Counted from the first letter of the stretch, positions 18,801 through 26,254 are shown. The stretch is DNA of 47,868 bases from an uncultured Spartobacteria bacterium (GCA_903933715.1 CAIZLD010000042.1:1-47868); one strand, 5' to 3'. Numbers and translations are program-made. Notes: a model not told the origin generated them from the sequence alone.

Positions 18801-18858
18801 AAAGCCGCTCGACTTCAAACTGCTCAAGGAAACTATCGAACGACTGCGGGCTGCGTGA
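12898..18858 (+). CDS. Trifunctional Ser/Thr kinase-like / AAA ATPase / hybrid histidine kinase
   Basis: 1986 residues from the ATG at 12898. Domain order: protein-kinase-like domain (about 5-270); AAA/STAND-type ATPase with Walker A GYSGIGKS (329-336) and Walker B LALFLDDLQWID; a long helical TPR-like region (about 550-1290); GAF (about 1310-1465); PAS (about 1475-1590); HisKA with phospho-acceptor His1627 (SHELRTPL); HATPase with RNLLLNAV, DNGQGI and GLGLGLA; and a receiver domain with Asp1920. The kinase-like part has Lys38 (LVKVP) and Asp130 (HKDVKPAN), but the DFG aspartate is replaced by Gly148 (LTGFGIAS). I believe this substitution recurs in related multi-kinases, so that domain may be a pseudokinase or ligand-binding scaffold. 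The protein should be cytoplasmic; no membrane segment is seen. The signal is unknown. Confidence 0.93.
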   Translation: MENLAGYAVTASICKGGDFAVYRAIKKGDFTGREVLVKVPASKLPGPSDIRQLEHEYQTAHDLDPALIVKPIGLERNNGGLILVMEDGGATKTLEDCLAGPMPVGVFLKIAIRTAAALVEIHRHGLIHKDVKPANLLVDADSNVWLTGFGIASRIASERQMPEAPETIAGTLAYMAPEQTGRMNRSIDSRCDLYALGVTFYEMLAGAPPFTAADPMEWVHCHIARQPTPLAQRAIVPGPLSDIIMKLLAKPAEERYQTALGLEADLRRCLADWELRGRIAPFPIGAHDASDRLVISEKLYGRERDICVLLAAFNRVVAHGASEFVLVSGYSGIGKSAVVNELHKALVSPRGLFASGKCDQYKRDIPYATLAQAFQTLVRIILGKSEAEVNSWRDALREALGPNGGLIVNLAPEMELIIGKQPPVPELALKDALYRFQGVLRRLIGVFARPEHPLALFLDDLQWIDTSSLTLLEDLVTDPETRHLLLLGAYRDNEVSPTHPLSLSLDRIHKAGASLKEIVLAPLDLDDVGHLVADSLHADVIQSAPLARLVYAKTGGNPFFCIQFLKDLHKEGLLRFDQDVARWTWDLAEIAAKGYTDNVVEFMAGKLKQLPTATLHVLQRFACAGNEIDLGTLAAICEEPPEQIEADLREALDQGLLLWKGKVIEFFHDRVQQAAYSLMLPQERGRLHLKIGRLLLARRSAEIVPEHVFEIVSHYNFDLNLIDTPGERRQVAALNLLAGRKAKAVTAYASALAYLNCGKVLLGPESWGSDYGVAFGLNVEAAECELLQGKPREAHQLFLELLAREEVSRLDRARIHRDMIEVHTLQGRMLEAVGECQKCLALFGLELPAAPSREQIQEEFNKIWQLLGERQIEDLLELPRLADAEVEATMNAMAVTVPAAVFTSEAFSNLLLCRMVCQSIRHGNGEASLVGYVYFGMIAGATFGNYQAGYRFGKLAYDLTDRGFLVWKSRVLVIFGNVINFWTQHMRSNIPYLHAAFTAGLELGDIACACYSCNHLITAMLAVGLPLNEVLEELQKRLAFVRKAHYDDVADLLASQQRFILNMQGRTISFSSFSDADFDEDAFEEKISRSQMTLLPFWYDVLKLQARFLSGDLEQALVTGKRAETRLWSSPNHIEVTQFHFFYGLTLAAAHDRAPEGQREELRKTLEAYCAKLHDWASNCPENFQHKHDLLAAEYARITHRLPVAEELYKSAILLARETGFIQNEGIANELAARFYMEGGIEIIGHACLQEARNCYARWGAEGKVRQLEARDPWLAEARSLDVAGTIAAPLEQLDLLAVVKQQHAISGEILPERLAETLLRIVLESAGAQKAYLFVAPDAELLAVVRPGLGELSVEFTRASLSGAPCVAGSILNYVKRSRETVILGDASSDAGIFSTDEYLQRAKPKSVFCMPISRGAKLLGVLYLENNLAADAFTPARRSMLEMIGSQAAISLETATIYSDLQRSEGDLQSQTRILRSILDSMGDGVVVVNERGEFLLFNAAAEKILGVGANSGGLESWAKQSGFYLPDQVTPYPAMELPLAKAIRKGEWVREAEIFVRHSKRPQGLWLSVSASPLRSENGPIYGGVAVLTDITARKEFEQNLRVAKEAAEAANLTKDQFLAMLSHELRTPLTPILGGINALEGEAPAESRDTLEMMRRNLILETRLIDDLLDINGIAKGKLQFQLKPMDAHQAILGAMETCRQQLSNHQVTLALDASEHFVNGDSNRMEQIVRNLLLNAVRFTPSGGAIELRTTNPTAGTFQFSCRDNGQGIEKNDLTRIFNPFEQAGRSVKQGYGGLGLGLAISKAIVEALGGTIAAHSPGRNAGTTFEITLDALPVAVAQPSPGSKPKPTSTTLPPRSPTSAQAPLHILLVEDHVDTRETLARLLHRYGYQVDTAQDAKTAHEKAARNQFDMFISDIGLPDGSGYDLIQTLLRHQPIPSISLSGFGMESDFQKSRAAGFSEHLVKPLDFKLLKETIERLRAA

Positions 18859-19620
18859 CTGAGGCGGACCCCATCTTCTAGCCAGAAGCTGTTAAAAATA
18901 AGCTATGGCGGAGGGGGGTAGGGTGAGAGTCAGCTAAGAGTAAAGTCGGAGTTCGGCGCGCTTCTTTGCGCCTTCTCTTCGCGTGGAATCCTCTTCTTTG
19001 CGTCCTTTGCGCTTTGCGTTTCTTTGCGCGAAACTATTACGTTGCGGCTGCCACTGCTTCCGGCTTGCCGCCCACGATCTCCCAGGCCCGATCCAGCGAG
19101 GCGTCGATGTCGGCGCAGATGTTCTCCAGCTCCCCATGCACAACCCCCGTCGAACCAATGTTGAAGGGTTTTCGGAGAACGGTTTGTGTTAAATAGGGCG
19201 GTTTTTTGAAGCGATTTATTTTCATCGCGACACGCCTTCGCTCTCGTAACCCATTCTTGCAAGGATACTTCCGAGAATTCTTCTCACCTGGAGTCCGTTT
19301 CTATTTTCGAGAATCTCAATTCAGGGTGGGCATACCCCATCATTCTGCAATCGGGCCATGAATCCGGAATTATTGGGTTCTCTTCTGACCCGTGGGTTAA
19401 CGCCCCGCATGTCGTAAAAAGCCTCAAATCTGCTTTCGAATGAATCCCAAAGATCGTTATCGGGAGGCGGTTGCGGCGGAGCGGAATGCACCTGCTTTTG
19501 AGCGGGGTGCAAATATGTTGCTCCACTCCCGCGTTCCCTCTGTAAATCCGTTTTTTCGAGGGTGGTGATTTTCCTATCGGAAAATGCGCAAATTGGCCAT
19601 CTTCTTCGCCCCATTTTTCC
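18859..19620. other. Gene-poor gap with CTTTGCG repeats and a possible remnant
   Basis: Between the giant kinase and the transposase I see no complete gene. 18966-19035 holds repeated CTTTGCG motifs (CTTTGCGCC, CTTTGCGTCC, CTTTGCGCTTTGCG). A minus-strand frame at 19037-19225 ends HGELENICADIDASLDRAWE then IVGGKPEAVAAAT, which looks like the C-terminal piece of a real protein whose upstream part is missing. The remaining 400 bp before the transposase may include its left end, but no terminal repeat was identified. Confidence 0.4.
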
Positions 19621-20694
19621 ATGTCTTTCGCCCGCCAGAATCCGCTCCTCGTTTTCCTGATCCACATGACCCAAAGCATCATGTTGCGCCAGATTGCCTA
19701 CCTCAAAGCTGAGAACGCCGTCCTGCGTTCCCGGTGTCCCAAAAACGTCCAGACGACCCCGGCAGAAAGGTCGTTACTGATCCGCCTCGGAAAACCGCTG
19801 GGAAACGCGATCCAGGAATTGCTTTCGCTGGTTCATTACAAGACGTTCCAGCGATGGGTGCGAGATGAAGCAAAACCGCTCAGCGAAAAGGCAAAGCGCC
19901 CGCCGGGTCGCCCGCCAATCCCGCAAAACATAGAGGAGCTGATCTTGCGGTTGGCTAAAGAAACGAGCTGGGGATACGCGAGAATTCAGGGCGAACTCAA
20001 AAAGCTCGGGATCACCGTCGCTGCCAACACGATCAAGAAGATCATGATCAAGAACGGCTTTCACCCGAGCCCAAACCGCACGAAGGGTGATTGGGATGTT
20101 TTCATCAAACGCCATATCGACACGTTATGGGCTACCGATTTCTTCACGAAGGACGTCTGGACCGCCTTTGGGAAGGTGACCTATTACGTTTTGTTCTTTA
20201 TCCACGTGGGGACCCGGCGGGTGAAGATCGGAGGCATGACAGTTCAGCCGAATGGGCCATGGGTAGAACAGCAGGCTCGGAATTTCGCTTACGAACTGGC
20301 TGAGCGCGGCGAGCAGGCCACCTACCTGATTAAGGATGGCGACACCAAGTTTACAGAGAAATTCGACGAGGTTTTCAAAAGCGAAGGAATCAAGGTAAAG
20401 AGGATTCCCTACCGTTCGCCTAACCTAAACGCTTTCGCAGAGAGGTATGTTCAGAGCGTAAAGCAGGAGTGCCTTGACCAGTTCATCGTGTTCGGCGAGA
20501 GCCATTTGGAATATCTGCTCCGAGAATACGAGGACTACTACAACACCGTCCGGCCGCACCAGGGGATTGAAAACCGGACCATCGGAATAGTCGTAGTGCC
20601 GCCGCTGGATTCGAGTCCACCGGATGCTTCGGAGATCGAGTGCGAGTCCCGTTTGGGCGGGCTTTTGCGGCATTACTACCGACGGGCAGCTTGA
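19621..20694 (+). mobile_element. DDE transposase with integrase core (rve)
   Basis: 357 residues. The N-terminal part (QIAYLKAENAVLRSRCPKNV) and a following helix-turn-helix region (KTFQRWVRDEAKPLS, GYARIQGELKKLGITVAANTIKKIM) precede a retroviral-integrase-type catalytic core. The acidic triad is Asp173 (WATDFF), Asp239 (LIKDGDTKF) and Glu274 (NAFAERYVQS), giving D-34-E spacing. The end has DYYNTVRPHQGI, typical of rve transposases. The frame looks intact and may be active. In-frame starts at 19666 and 19681 are also possible. No terminal inverted repeats or target duplication could be assigned. It lies directly upstream of a gene that has lost its 5' end. Confidence 0.9.
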
Positions 20695-20742
20695 TCGGGG
20701 GGCTCCGGCGGGACCGCACGAATCAAGCCCAGAAAATGACGT

Positions 20743-21106
20743 CGTGTTTGGTGAAAGCGCCGTTCGTCGCGCCTATTGCACTTACGATTTGACGGACCGT
20801 GGCTTGTATCTAGCAAGGCTGGCAATCCGGACGAACGGGGACATCTACCCTGCCATCCATGGCGTTTGTGGCCGTCCTGAATCCTCATATGGTGCCTATG
20901 TCTATGAAAGACTAAAAATTCCAATCTCGTATACCGGAACGATCATCATGGGAACGAGGGCAATCACGAGAATTGCCCAGGCTCTCGGGTTACCTGATCC
21001 GCCTTCCTATACAATAGTTTTCCAAGTCGAGTTGCAAAAAGGTCGCCCCAAATCCGCAAAGGAGATCGAAGAAGTGGAGAATCCTCCATGGTGCATATTT
21101 TATTAA
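20743..21106 (+). pseudogene. Gene fragment lacking its 5' end
   Basis: About 120 residues are protein-like (RRAYCTYDLTDRGLYLARLA, PAIHGVCGRPESSYGAYVYERLKIP, FQVELQKGRPKSAKEIEEVENPP), but no ATG or ribosome binding site fits. The frame remains open leftwards into the transposase coding sequence. The GTG at 20743 is only a nominal start. The likely history is loss of the 5' part through insertion of the transposase unit. It ends 7 bp before the DUF932 gene, suggesting the two once formed an operon. No family recognised. Confidence 0.45.
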
Positions 21107-21113
21107 GATTTCT

Positions 21114-22046
21114 ATGAGAAACACAGACCTCTCCCGTGTAATTTTCCCCGTGGAAATGCGGCCCTTGCAATATCGAGATGGATCGGGCCGTCCGGTTCAT
21201 CTCAACTCCCATCAAGTCGTAATCGACAGGAACATGGATGCCCCTCTTGGCGTGGTCGGTTCGAGCTACCAACTGATCCCAAACGAAGAAGCGCTCAAGT
21301 TTGCCCGGGACTGCGCCAGCCAGCTTTTTGAAACGAATCCGTCCGATCTGGAAGTGTTCAATATTATTACCCCCCATCGCCGATGGTTTTGCCACATCGA
21401 CCTCGTGCATCGGGGTTACGAGGTCAACATTCTGAAAAACGAGGTTTACCTGCCATTCGTCCGGGTTACCAACAGCTACAACGCCACGCGGGCGTTGCGG
21501 TTTGACGTGGGTTACTGCCGGAAGCTCTGCCTCAACGGGGTAATCTTCGAGAAGCACTCTATCGAATTCAATTTCCCCCACTCTTCCCGTGGAATGTCCA
21601 ACCGAGTCGATTTTCAGATCGCCAAGGGGAAACTTCAGGCGCTGAGGACCGAGTTCGAGTCTGACGTAGAGCGGCTCCACTCATTCCAGTTCCCACAGTG
21701 CAGCGCTGTGCCGTTGGTTTTTCGCGCACTCCAGCTTCCCGTGCCAAAATCACCGGAGGATTGGGAAAAGCGAAAGAATGACTTCTACCTCCCACTCAAA
21801 GAACGGGTGGAAGAGTTGGCGGACCGCTACGTTGGGACCATGGGGCAAAATGCCTACGCTGTCCTGAACGCCGGGACAGAATTCGCCACGAATCCCCCAG
21901 AAAAGCCAAATGTGCGTCGCCAGCACCACGCGATGCAAAGCCGGATGGGGCAATGGGCACACGAATTCAGTGAGGCAGTGGGCGAGCCGAATTTCAACCT
22001 CCCTGCCTACATCGGCGATTACGGGGCAGTTTCGGGGTGGGTGTAA
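21114..22046 (+). CDS. DUF932 (phage/plasmid-like) protein
   Basis: 310 residues. The arrangement GVVGSSYQLIPNEEALKFARD, a beta-rich stretch with VRVTNSYNATRALRFDVGYCRKLCLNG and a helical second half is that of the DUF932 family found on plasmids, prophages and islands, often near antirestriction and recombination genes. The R-C-x-N segment (CRKLCLNG, near 143-150) is the strongest signature. Biochemical role is unknown. It follows the truncated gene at 20743 by 7 bp and precedes a scarred recombinase module. Confidence 0.8.
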   Translation: MRNTDLSRVIFPVEMRPLQYRDGSGRPVHLNSHQVVIDRNMDAPLGVVGSSYQLIPNEEALKFARDCASQLFETNPSDLEVFNIITPHRRWFCHIDLVHRGYEVNILKNEVYLPFVRVTNSYNATRALRFDVGYCRKLCLNGVIFEKHSIEFNFPHSSRGMSNRVDFQIAKGKLQALRTEFESDVERLHSFQFPQCSAVPLVFRALQLPVPKSPEDWEKRKNDFYLPLKERVEELADRYVGTMGQNAYAVLNAGTEFATNPPEKPNVRRQHHAMQSRMGQWAHEFSEAVGEPNFNLPAYIGDYGAVSGWV

Positions 22047-22106
22047 CCTGAAATTTTAAAGGTTGAGTGTTGCTTCTCCCTGGGAAACGGTGCGTAATGG
22101 TGCGTC

Positions 22107-22256
22107 ATGAAGCCACGCCCCCTCAGATCACGCCAGCCTGTCCCTGGTGAATCGGTTGAGCGTCTCTCAATCAGCATCTCCGCAGAGGACAAGGCCGGGC
22201 TCGAACGGATCGGCATCGTTCGCCAACTCCAATGCTCGCTGCCGGGCCCGCTCTGA
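22107..22256 (+). pseudogene. Fragment of a ribbon-helix-helix-like gene
   Basis: The ATG at 22107 opens MKPRPLRSRQPVPGESVERL followed by SISISAEDKAGLERIG, the start of a CopG-like strand and helix. From about 22205 the sequence is antisense to the conserved part of the opposing DUF2924 gene and the frame stops at 22256. The fragment therefore ends at a junction where two unrelated genes were joined. Confidence 0.4.
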
Positions 22257-22424
22257 AAGGCCACCCTCTGCGAGCGCCTGAATCCGCCATGCGATGCGCT
22301 TGCGCAGGAAATCCTTGTGGCGGGAACGATTCTCTTCGCCGAAGAGAATCCGGTGTTTTTCCCGCAATTCATCCACAGTCATCCGCTCCAGCGCGGACAG
22401 TTCCTTTTTCAGCAGAGCGTTCAT
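22167..22424 (-). CDS. DUF2924 protein, 3' end replaced
   Basis: 85 residues: LKKELSALERMTVDELREKH, LFGEENRSRHKDFLRKRIAWRIQALAEGGLSERARQRALELANDAD. This is the DUF2924 signature (start-helix, FGE, L.RRIAWR.Q, GGLSERAR). In typical loci it lies between a very small gene and a site-specific serine recombinase. Here the last residues after ANDAD are not family-like and the recombinase gene is absent. Its ATG overlaps the stop of the upstream small gene by 4 bp (ATGA), so the pair is translationally coupled. Confidence 0.75.
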   Translation of the reverse strand: MNALLKKELSALERMTVDELREKHRILFGEENRSRHKDFLRKRIAWRIQALAEGGLSERARQRALELANDADPFEPGLVLCGDAD

Positions 22425-22585
22425 TGGTCGGTCTCCTTCTGTTCAGGGTTCACCTTTTCCATCTCGGGCAGTGGCGGGATGGCGGAACCGTCGAGGCGGA
22501 AGCGGAGATATGCGCGGGCGAAGACACGGGCGATTTCGTCGAGACGCTCTTCGGGCGTCATGGTCGGGGATTGAGATTCTGGCAT
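22421..22585 (-). CDS. Small protein of the DUF2924-recombinase module
   Basis: 54 residues beginning MPESQSPTMTPEERLDEIAR then VFARAYLRFRL and an acidic tail. The pattern TPEERLxEIAxxxAxAxLRxR is what one expects for the short protein upstream of DUF2924 in recombinase modules. The ATG at 22585 fits the family; the frame is open further upstream to 22693. Coupled to the next gene by a 4-bp overlap. From 22586 to 22892 I see no gene. Confidence 0.55.
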   Translation of the reverse strand: MPESQSPTMTPEERLDEIARVFARAYLRFRLDGSAIPPLPEMEKVNPEQKETDQ

Positions 22586-22892
22586 GGTGATCAGCGAGTT
22601 GTGCGTCCCATGCCGACCTGAGCCATACTCCGGGCCAGACATCCAGTCGCTTGTTGCGGGAGCTTCTCCATCGTGAAGAGGGTCCCTATACAATTGTCCG
22701 TCACGCTGGTTCGGAGGGTTCCATTGTTTTTTGCCCCCAAGGAGAATTTTTGCGTTAACCAGCGAGGTTTATTAAAAAAGAGAGCGAGAGAATTTCTCTC
22801 GGTTCTCTCGCGGGAGGCAACGCGATGAGCTCGATTGGGCGTGCTGACAGATACAAAACGGCTTGAACAGAGAAAGGGGAGGCCGTGCCCCG

Positions 22893-22928
22893 AAAAACAG
22901 AAAACCCGCAACGACAAAGGGTTGCGGG
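22893..22928 (-). terminator. Rho-independent terminator downstream of tRNA-Asn
   Basis: On the minus strand CCCGCAAC (22928-22921) pairs with GTTGCGGG (22912-22905) around an 8-nt loop and is followed by TTTTCTGTTTTT. It is 70 bp after the tRNA 3' end and is oriented to end the tRNA transcript. Confidence 0.75.
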
Positions 22929-22982
22929 CAGTTTGGAAATCAGATAGGAAACGGGGTGCAGTTAACCCCGCACTGTGCAGTT

Positions 22983-23006
22983 TCGAGCCAGAGAAAACTG
23001 GCTCGA
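22983..23006. repeat. Perfect hairpin overlapping the tRNA-Asn 3' end
   Basis: TCGAGCCAG (22983-22991), a 6-nt loop and CTGGCTCGA (22998-23006) form a 9-bp perfect palindrome. One arm is the tRNA acceptor end plus CCA. It may be a processing structure, or a duplicate of the tRNA end left by an integration event. Confidence 0.5.
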
Positions 23007-23073
23007 GCGGGAGGATTCGAACCTCCGACCAATCGGTTAACAGCCGATCGCTCTACCACTGAGCTACGCTCGA
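22999..23073 (-). tRNA. tRNA-Asn (GTT)
   Basis: The cloverleaf is complete on the minus strand: acceptor TCGAGCG/CGCTCGA, D-arm GCTC...GAGC, anticodon loop CTGTTAA with anticodon GTT, T-arm GGAGG-TTCGAAT-CCTCC, discriminator G and an encoded CCA. Upstream on the same strand TTGCAA and TAGTAA with about 16 bp between form a plausible promoter. The tRNA bounds the accessory region at 18.9-23.0 kb, and tRNA genes are common integration sites. Confidence 0.96.
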
Positions 23074-23205
23074 TTCACTGCTAATGGGAGGCGTATTACT
23101 ATGCGCAATTTCGCCTTTTGCAAGCGTTTTTTGATGGTTCCAAATTTTCTGAATCCACTCCCCCTCCCTTCTATACTCGATTTCTAAAAAAATTGCGCGT
23201 TCGCG

Positions 23206-23235
23206 TTGACAAATCTCTCTTTTAAAGACATGGTT
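23206..23235 (+). promoter_or_regulatory. Probable promoter of tRNA-Lys
   Basis: A perfect -35 hexamer TTGACA stands at 23206-23211. The -10 is weak (CATGGT near 23229, 3/6) with a 17-bp spacer. The tRNA starts at 23254, at a suitable distance. Only the -35 box is strong evidence. Confidence 0.4.
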
Positions 23236-23253
23236 CACGCCCCTGATTTTAAT

Positions 23254-23329
23254 GCATCCTTAGCTCAATTGGTAGAGCACGTGACTCTTAATCACTAGGT
23301 TCTGGGTTCGAGTCCCAGAGGGTGCACCA
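23254..23329 (+). tRNA. tRNA-Lys (CTT)
   Basis: Acceptor GCATCCT/AGGGTGC (one G-T pair), D-arm GCTC...GAGC, anticodon loop CTCTTAA with anticodon CTT, T-arm CTGGG-TTCGAGT-CCCAG, discriminator A and encoded CCA at 23327-23329. It is divergent from tRNA-Asn, 180 bp away. Confidence 0.96.
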
Positions 23330-23343
23330 TATGTCTCAACCGG

Positions 23344-23646
23344 TTATTCGAAAATTAGCCCGGATCCCTCTATATCGTCAAATAGCGCAAAAGGTGCTGG
23401 ATTATGAAACCAGGCAGGAAGATTGCTCGGGTCTTGCTCACCTTTTCCGAACCCTGCATGGGTGAATACAGGGGCCGGCAGCAATTCGGAAACTTGTATT
23501 TCCTCGACTCTCTTGTGGAATCCATTACGTTGGCACCAAGGTGGTGAACCACAAATATGGCATGCGCTTTCCTGAAAAACCGTAAGATTTTCCGACTTTC
23601 GGATTCGCCGGGCAACAGGGAAGACGCATTTCCCATCCTGTTTCAT
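23344..23646 (-). CDS. Small CxxC protein of unknown function
   Basis: 100 residues from the ATG at 23646: MKQDGKCVFPVARRIRKSEN, then a cysteine cluster CHICGSPPWC with a further His nearby, and an acidic C-terminus (LFDDIEGSGLIFE). The cysteine spacing suggests a zinc site. The start is 48 bp from the divergent hybrid kinase start, so a shared control region is possible. There is no Shine-Dalgarno sequence and no known family; the frame also continues upstream antisense to the kinase. A tentative call. Confidence 0.4.
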   Translation of the reverse strand: MKQDGKCVFPVARRIRKSENLTVFQESACHICGSPPWCQRNGFHKRVEEIQVSELLPAPVFTHAGFGKGEQDPSNLPAWFHNPAPFALFDDIEGSGLIFE

Positions 23647-23694
23647 TTGATAAGATGATGTAGGTGAACCCAATTCGAGAACCCATTTGTGCTT

Positions 23695-26250
23695 ATGACC
23701 AGCAAGGAACGCACCCACAAAAAAGAGCGCTATGATCAGCAAGATTCGGAACTGAAACTGAGCGCATGGATGGACTCGATGCCAGACTTCCTTTGCTTTA
23801 AAGACGGGGAGGGCCGATGGCTTGAGGCCAATGCGTTCGCCCTGAAGGTGTTCCAGTTGGAGAATCTCGATTTCAAGGGTAAAAAGAACACGGAACTGGT
23901 ATCCCCTGGCCATCTCTTCCATGAAGCCCTCAAGGAGTGCGATATCTCCGACGCAGCAGCCTGGCAAGACGGCGCAGGTTGGAGAGGAGAGGAAATCGTA
24001 CCGCAGCCGGACGGGCGGATGTTTGTTTTTGACGTGATAAAAATGCCCAGCTTCCATCCCGACGGCAGCCGCAAGGCACTGGCAGTTGTGGGGCGCGATA
24101 TCACCGAGCGCAAACGGGTGGAGCAGATGCTTGCCCGTGAGCGGATCATTCTCTACAACCTCCAAAAGAACATACCGAATTTCGTGTATATCAAGGATCG
24201 GGAGGGTCGCTTTTTATGGATCAACGAAGCGAAAATCCGGCATTTAGGCTTCCGCGATGCGGAAGAAGTGAACGGCAAAACAGACTTCGATTTTTTTGCT
24301 CCTGAGCACGCCAAAGCCTCTTACGCCGACGAACAGCAGATTATCGCCACAGGCGTGCCGATTTTGGGCAAGGAGGAAAAGGAAGTCTGGTCTGACGGTC
24401 ACGTAACCTGGGTTTCCACCTCCAAGGCGCCGCTGACGGATGCCGCGGGGAATATTGAGGGGATTATGGGTATTTCCTGCGATATCACTCAGCAAAAGGA
24501 GACCGAAGTTGCCTTGGAAGAGAGTGAAAAAAAAGCCCGCCATCTCAACGAACTTTTGCGGGCCATGTATGACATCCAGCACCTGATCCGGAATGAAAGT
24601 GATGAGGGGAAACTCTTCGAGGGAGTTTGCAATGTTCTCGTGGAGACGCGGGGTTACCTGGCGGCGTGGATCGGCGTGCCACAGCCCGATTCCAAGCTGG
24701 TTCGCCCCGTGGCGCAAGCGGGCCAGGCACAACGGATTTTGCGAGAAGCGCCGATCCCCTGGGACGATACACCCAACGGGCTGGGGCCGTGCGGAACGGC
24801 GGTTCGAGAGTGGGCTCCCTGCATCATTAATGATATCGACACAGATCCACGATTTGACCTTTGGAGGGACAGAGCGCTTGCAGCCGGGTGCGGCTCCATT
24901 GCATCGTTCCCCATCCTCACCGAAAAGCGCCTTTGGGGCGTCATCACCATCAAGGCGGCCCAGCCCTCCGCATTTAGTGAAGAGGAAATCGATCTGCTCG
25001 CCGATTTGGCGAATGAAGTCGGACAGGCCGTGGAAAACATTCACAACCGCATCCATAGCGAGCGTTTGGAAGAGGCCTATCGTCAGGAACAGAAAATGGC
25101 GGCCATTGGCCAGTTGGCTGGCGGCGTGGCCCACGACTTTAATAATATTTTAGGAGCCAGCATGCTGCAGATTGGCCTCCTGATGGAACGCCCGGACCTG
25201 ACGCCGGAGCTACGAAAAGGATTGGAAGAACTGGAGCAAGGAGCTTTCCGCGCATCGAATTTGACGCGGCAGCTTTTAATGTTCAGCCGCGAGCAGGGAG
25301 TGCAAATGAAGACTCTGGACATGAAAGTTGTCGTAGACGCCGTCAAGGGGATGGTTTCGAGACTTCTTGGCGAAACCGTCCTGATGAAGGTGGAAACCGA
25401 TATGGAACCCATGTGGGTCAAAGGGGACCACGGGATGATCGAGCAAGTCATTGTCAACCTGTGCGTCAACGCCCGGGACGCCATGCCGGATGGCGGCAAG
25501 CTTACGATCCGGGTGGAAAAAGTTGAAATAGAAGCGGGAAACGACCCCGTCCACCTCAATATCCATCCGGGAAAGTTCGTCTGTTTATCCGTGATCGACA
25601 CAGGAACAGGGATTGCTCCTGAAAATATCAAACACATTTTCGAGCCGTTCTTCACCACGAAGGAAGTCGGCGAAGGCACGGGGTTGGGATTGGCCACCAT
25701 TCACGGAATCATTCAGCGGCACGGCGGCTGGGTCGAAGTCGAAAGCAAGGTGGGCGCGGGAACCGTATTCCGTGTTCATCTCCCCGCCTTTGCCGAGGAG
25801 CAGGCAACGGCCGCCGAACGCAAGATTAACCGCCCTCCGAGGGGCAGGGAGACGATTCTTCTCGTCGAGGATGACAAAGTATTATTGCGTTCGGTCATCG
25901 GCGGCCTCCAACTTTTGGGCTACCGTGTTATCGAAGCAGTTGATGGAGTGGACGCGTTGCTCAAATGGCAGGAGCACGGCGAGGAAATTGATTTAATACT
26001 GACCGATATGGTGATGCCTGGAGGGATAAGCGGGCTGGAATTGGCCCAACAAATCCAGAACGCGAAGCCGGGCTTCAAAATCATCATTTCCAGCGGCTAT
26101 AGCGATGCCTTGATCAACTTCAACCCGGAGTTGTGTTCAGGGATCACGCTGCTCCCAAAACCTTACGGCATCCCCGGATTGGCCAGAACCATCAGGCAAT
26201 GCCTTGACTCGGGTGACATGCCGAATCCGGTCCAAATCCCGCATCATTGA
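23695..26250 (+). CDS. PAS-PAS-GAF hybrid histidine kinase
   Basis: 851 residues from the ATG at 23695. Two PAS domains (about 20-150 and 150-275, each ending in a DITxxK linker), GAF (about 290-450), HisKA with His480 in GGVAHDFNNIL (the NtrB-like subgroup), HATPase with NLCVNARDAMPDGG, DTGTGIAPEN and GEGTGLGLATIHGI, then a receiver domain with Asp771 (LTDMVMPGG). No transmembrane segment, so a cytoplasmic sensor; PAS/GAF ligands cannot be predicted. There is no adjacent response regulator, so output is through its own receiver or a distant partner. A MITE-like element starts 4 bp after the stop codon. Confidence 0.94.
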   Translation: MTSKERTHKKERYDQQDSELKLSAWMDSMPDFLCFKDGEGRWLEANAFALKVFQLENLDFKGKKNTELVSPGHLFHEALKECDISDAAAWQDGAGWRGEEIVPQPDGRMFVFDVIKMPSFHPDGSRKALAVVGRDITERKRVEQMLARERIILYNLQKNIPNFVYIKDREGRFLWINEAKIRHLGFRDAEEVNGKTDFDFFAPEHAKASYADEQQIIATGVPILGKEEKEVWSDGHVTWVSTSKAPLTDAAGNIEGIMGISCDITQQKETEVALEESEKKARHLNELLRAMYDIQHLIRNESDEGKLFEGVCNVLVETRGYLAAWIGVPQPDSKLVRPVAQAGQAQRILREAPIPWDDTPNGLGPCGTAVREWAPCIINDIDTDPRFDLWRDRALAAGCGSIASFPILTEKRLWGVITIKAAQPSAFSEEEIDLLADLANEVGQAVENIHNRIHSERLEEAYRQEQKMAAIGQLAGGVAHDFNNILGASMLQIGLLMERPDLTPELRKGLEELEQGAFRASNLTRQLLMFSREQGVQMKTLDMKVVVDAVKGMVSRLLGETVLMKVETDMEPMWVKGDHGMIEQVIVNLCVNARDAMPDGGKLTIRVEKVEIEAGNDPVHLNIHPGKFVCLSVIDTGTGIAPENIKHIFEPFFTTKEVGEGTGLGLATIHGIIQRHGGWVEVESKVGAGTVFRVHLPAFAEEQATAAERKINRPPRGRETILLVEDDKVLLRSVIGGLQLLGYRVIEAVDGVDALLKWQEHGEEIDLILTDMVMPGGISGLELAQQIQNAKPGFKIIISSGYSDALINFNPELCSGITLLPKPYGIPGLARTIRQCLDSGDMPNPVQIPHH

Positions 26251-26254
26251 GAAC

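Noticed and set aside
19284-19682. Minus-strand frame upstream of the transposase
   Set aside because: Unstructured residues, overlaps the transposase start, no family features; probably non-coding.
18859-23000. Intact prophage or integrative element
   Set aside because: No integrase or recombinase gene, no structural genes and no clear attachment repeats; only remnants and one transposase.
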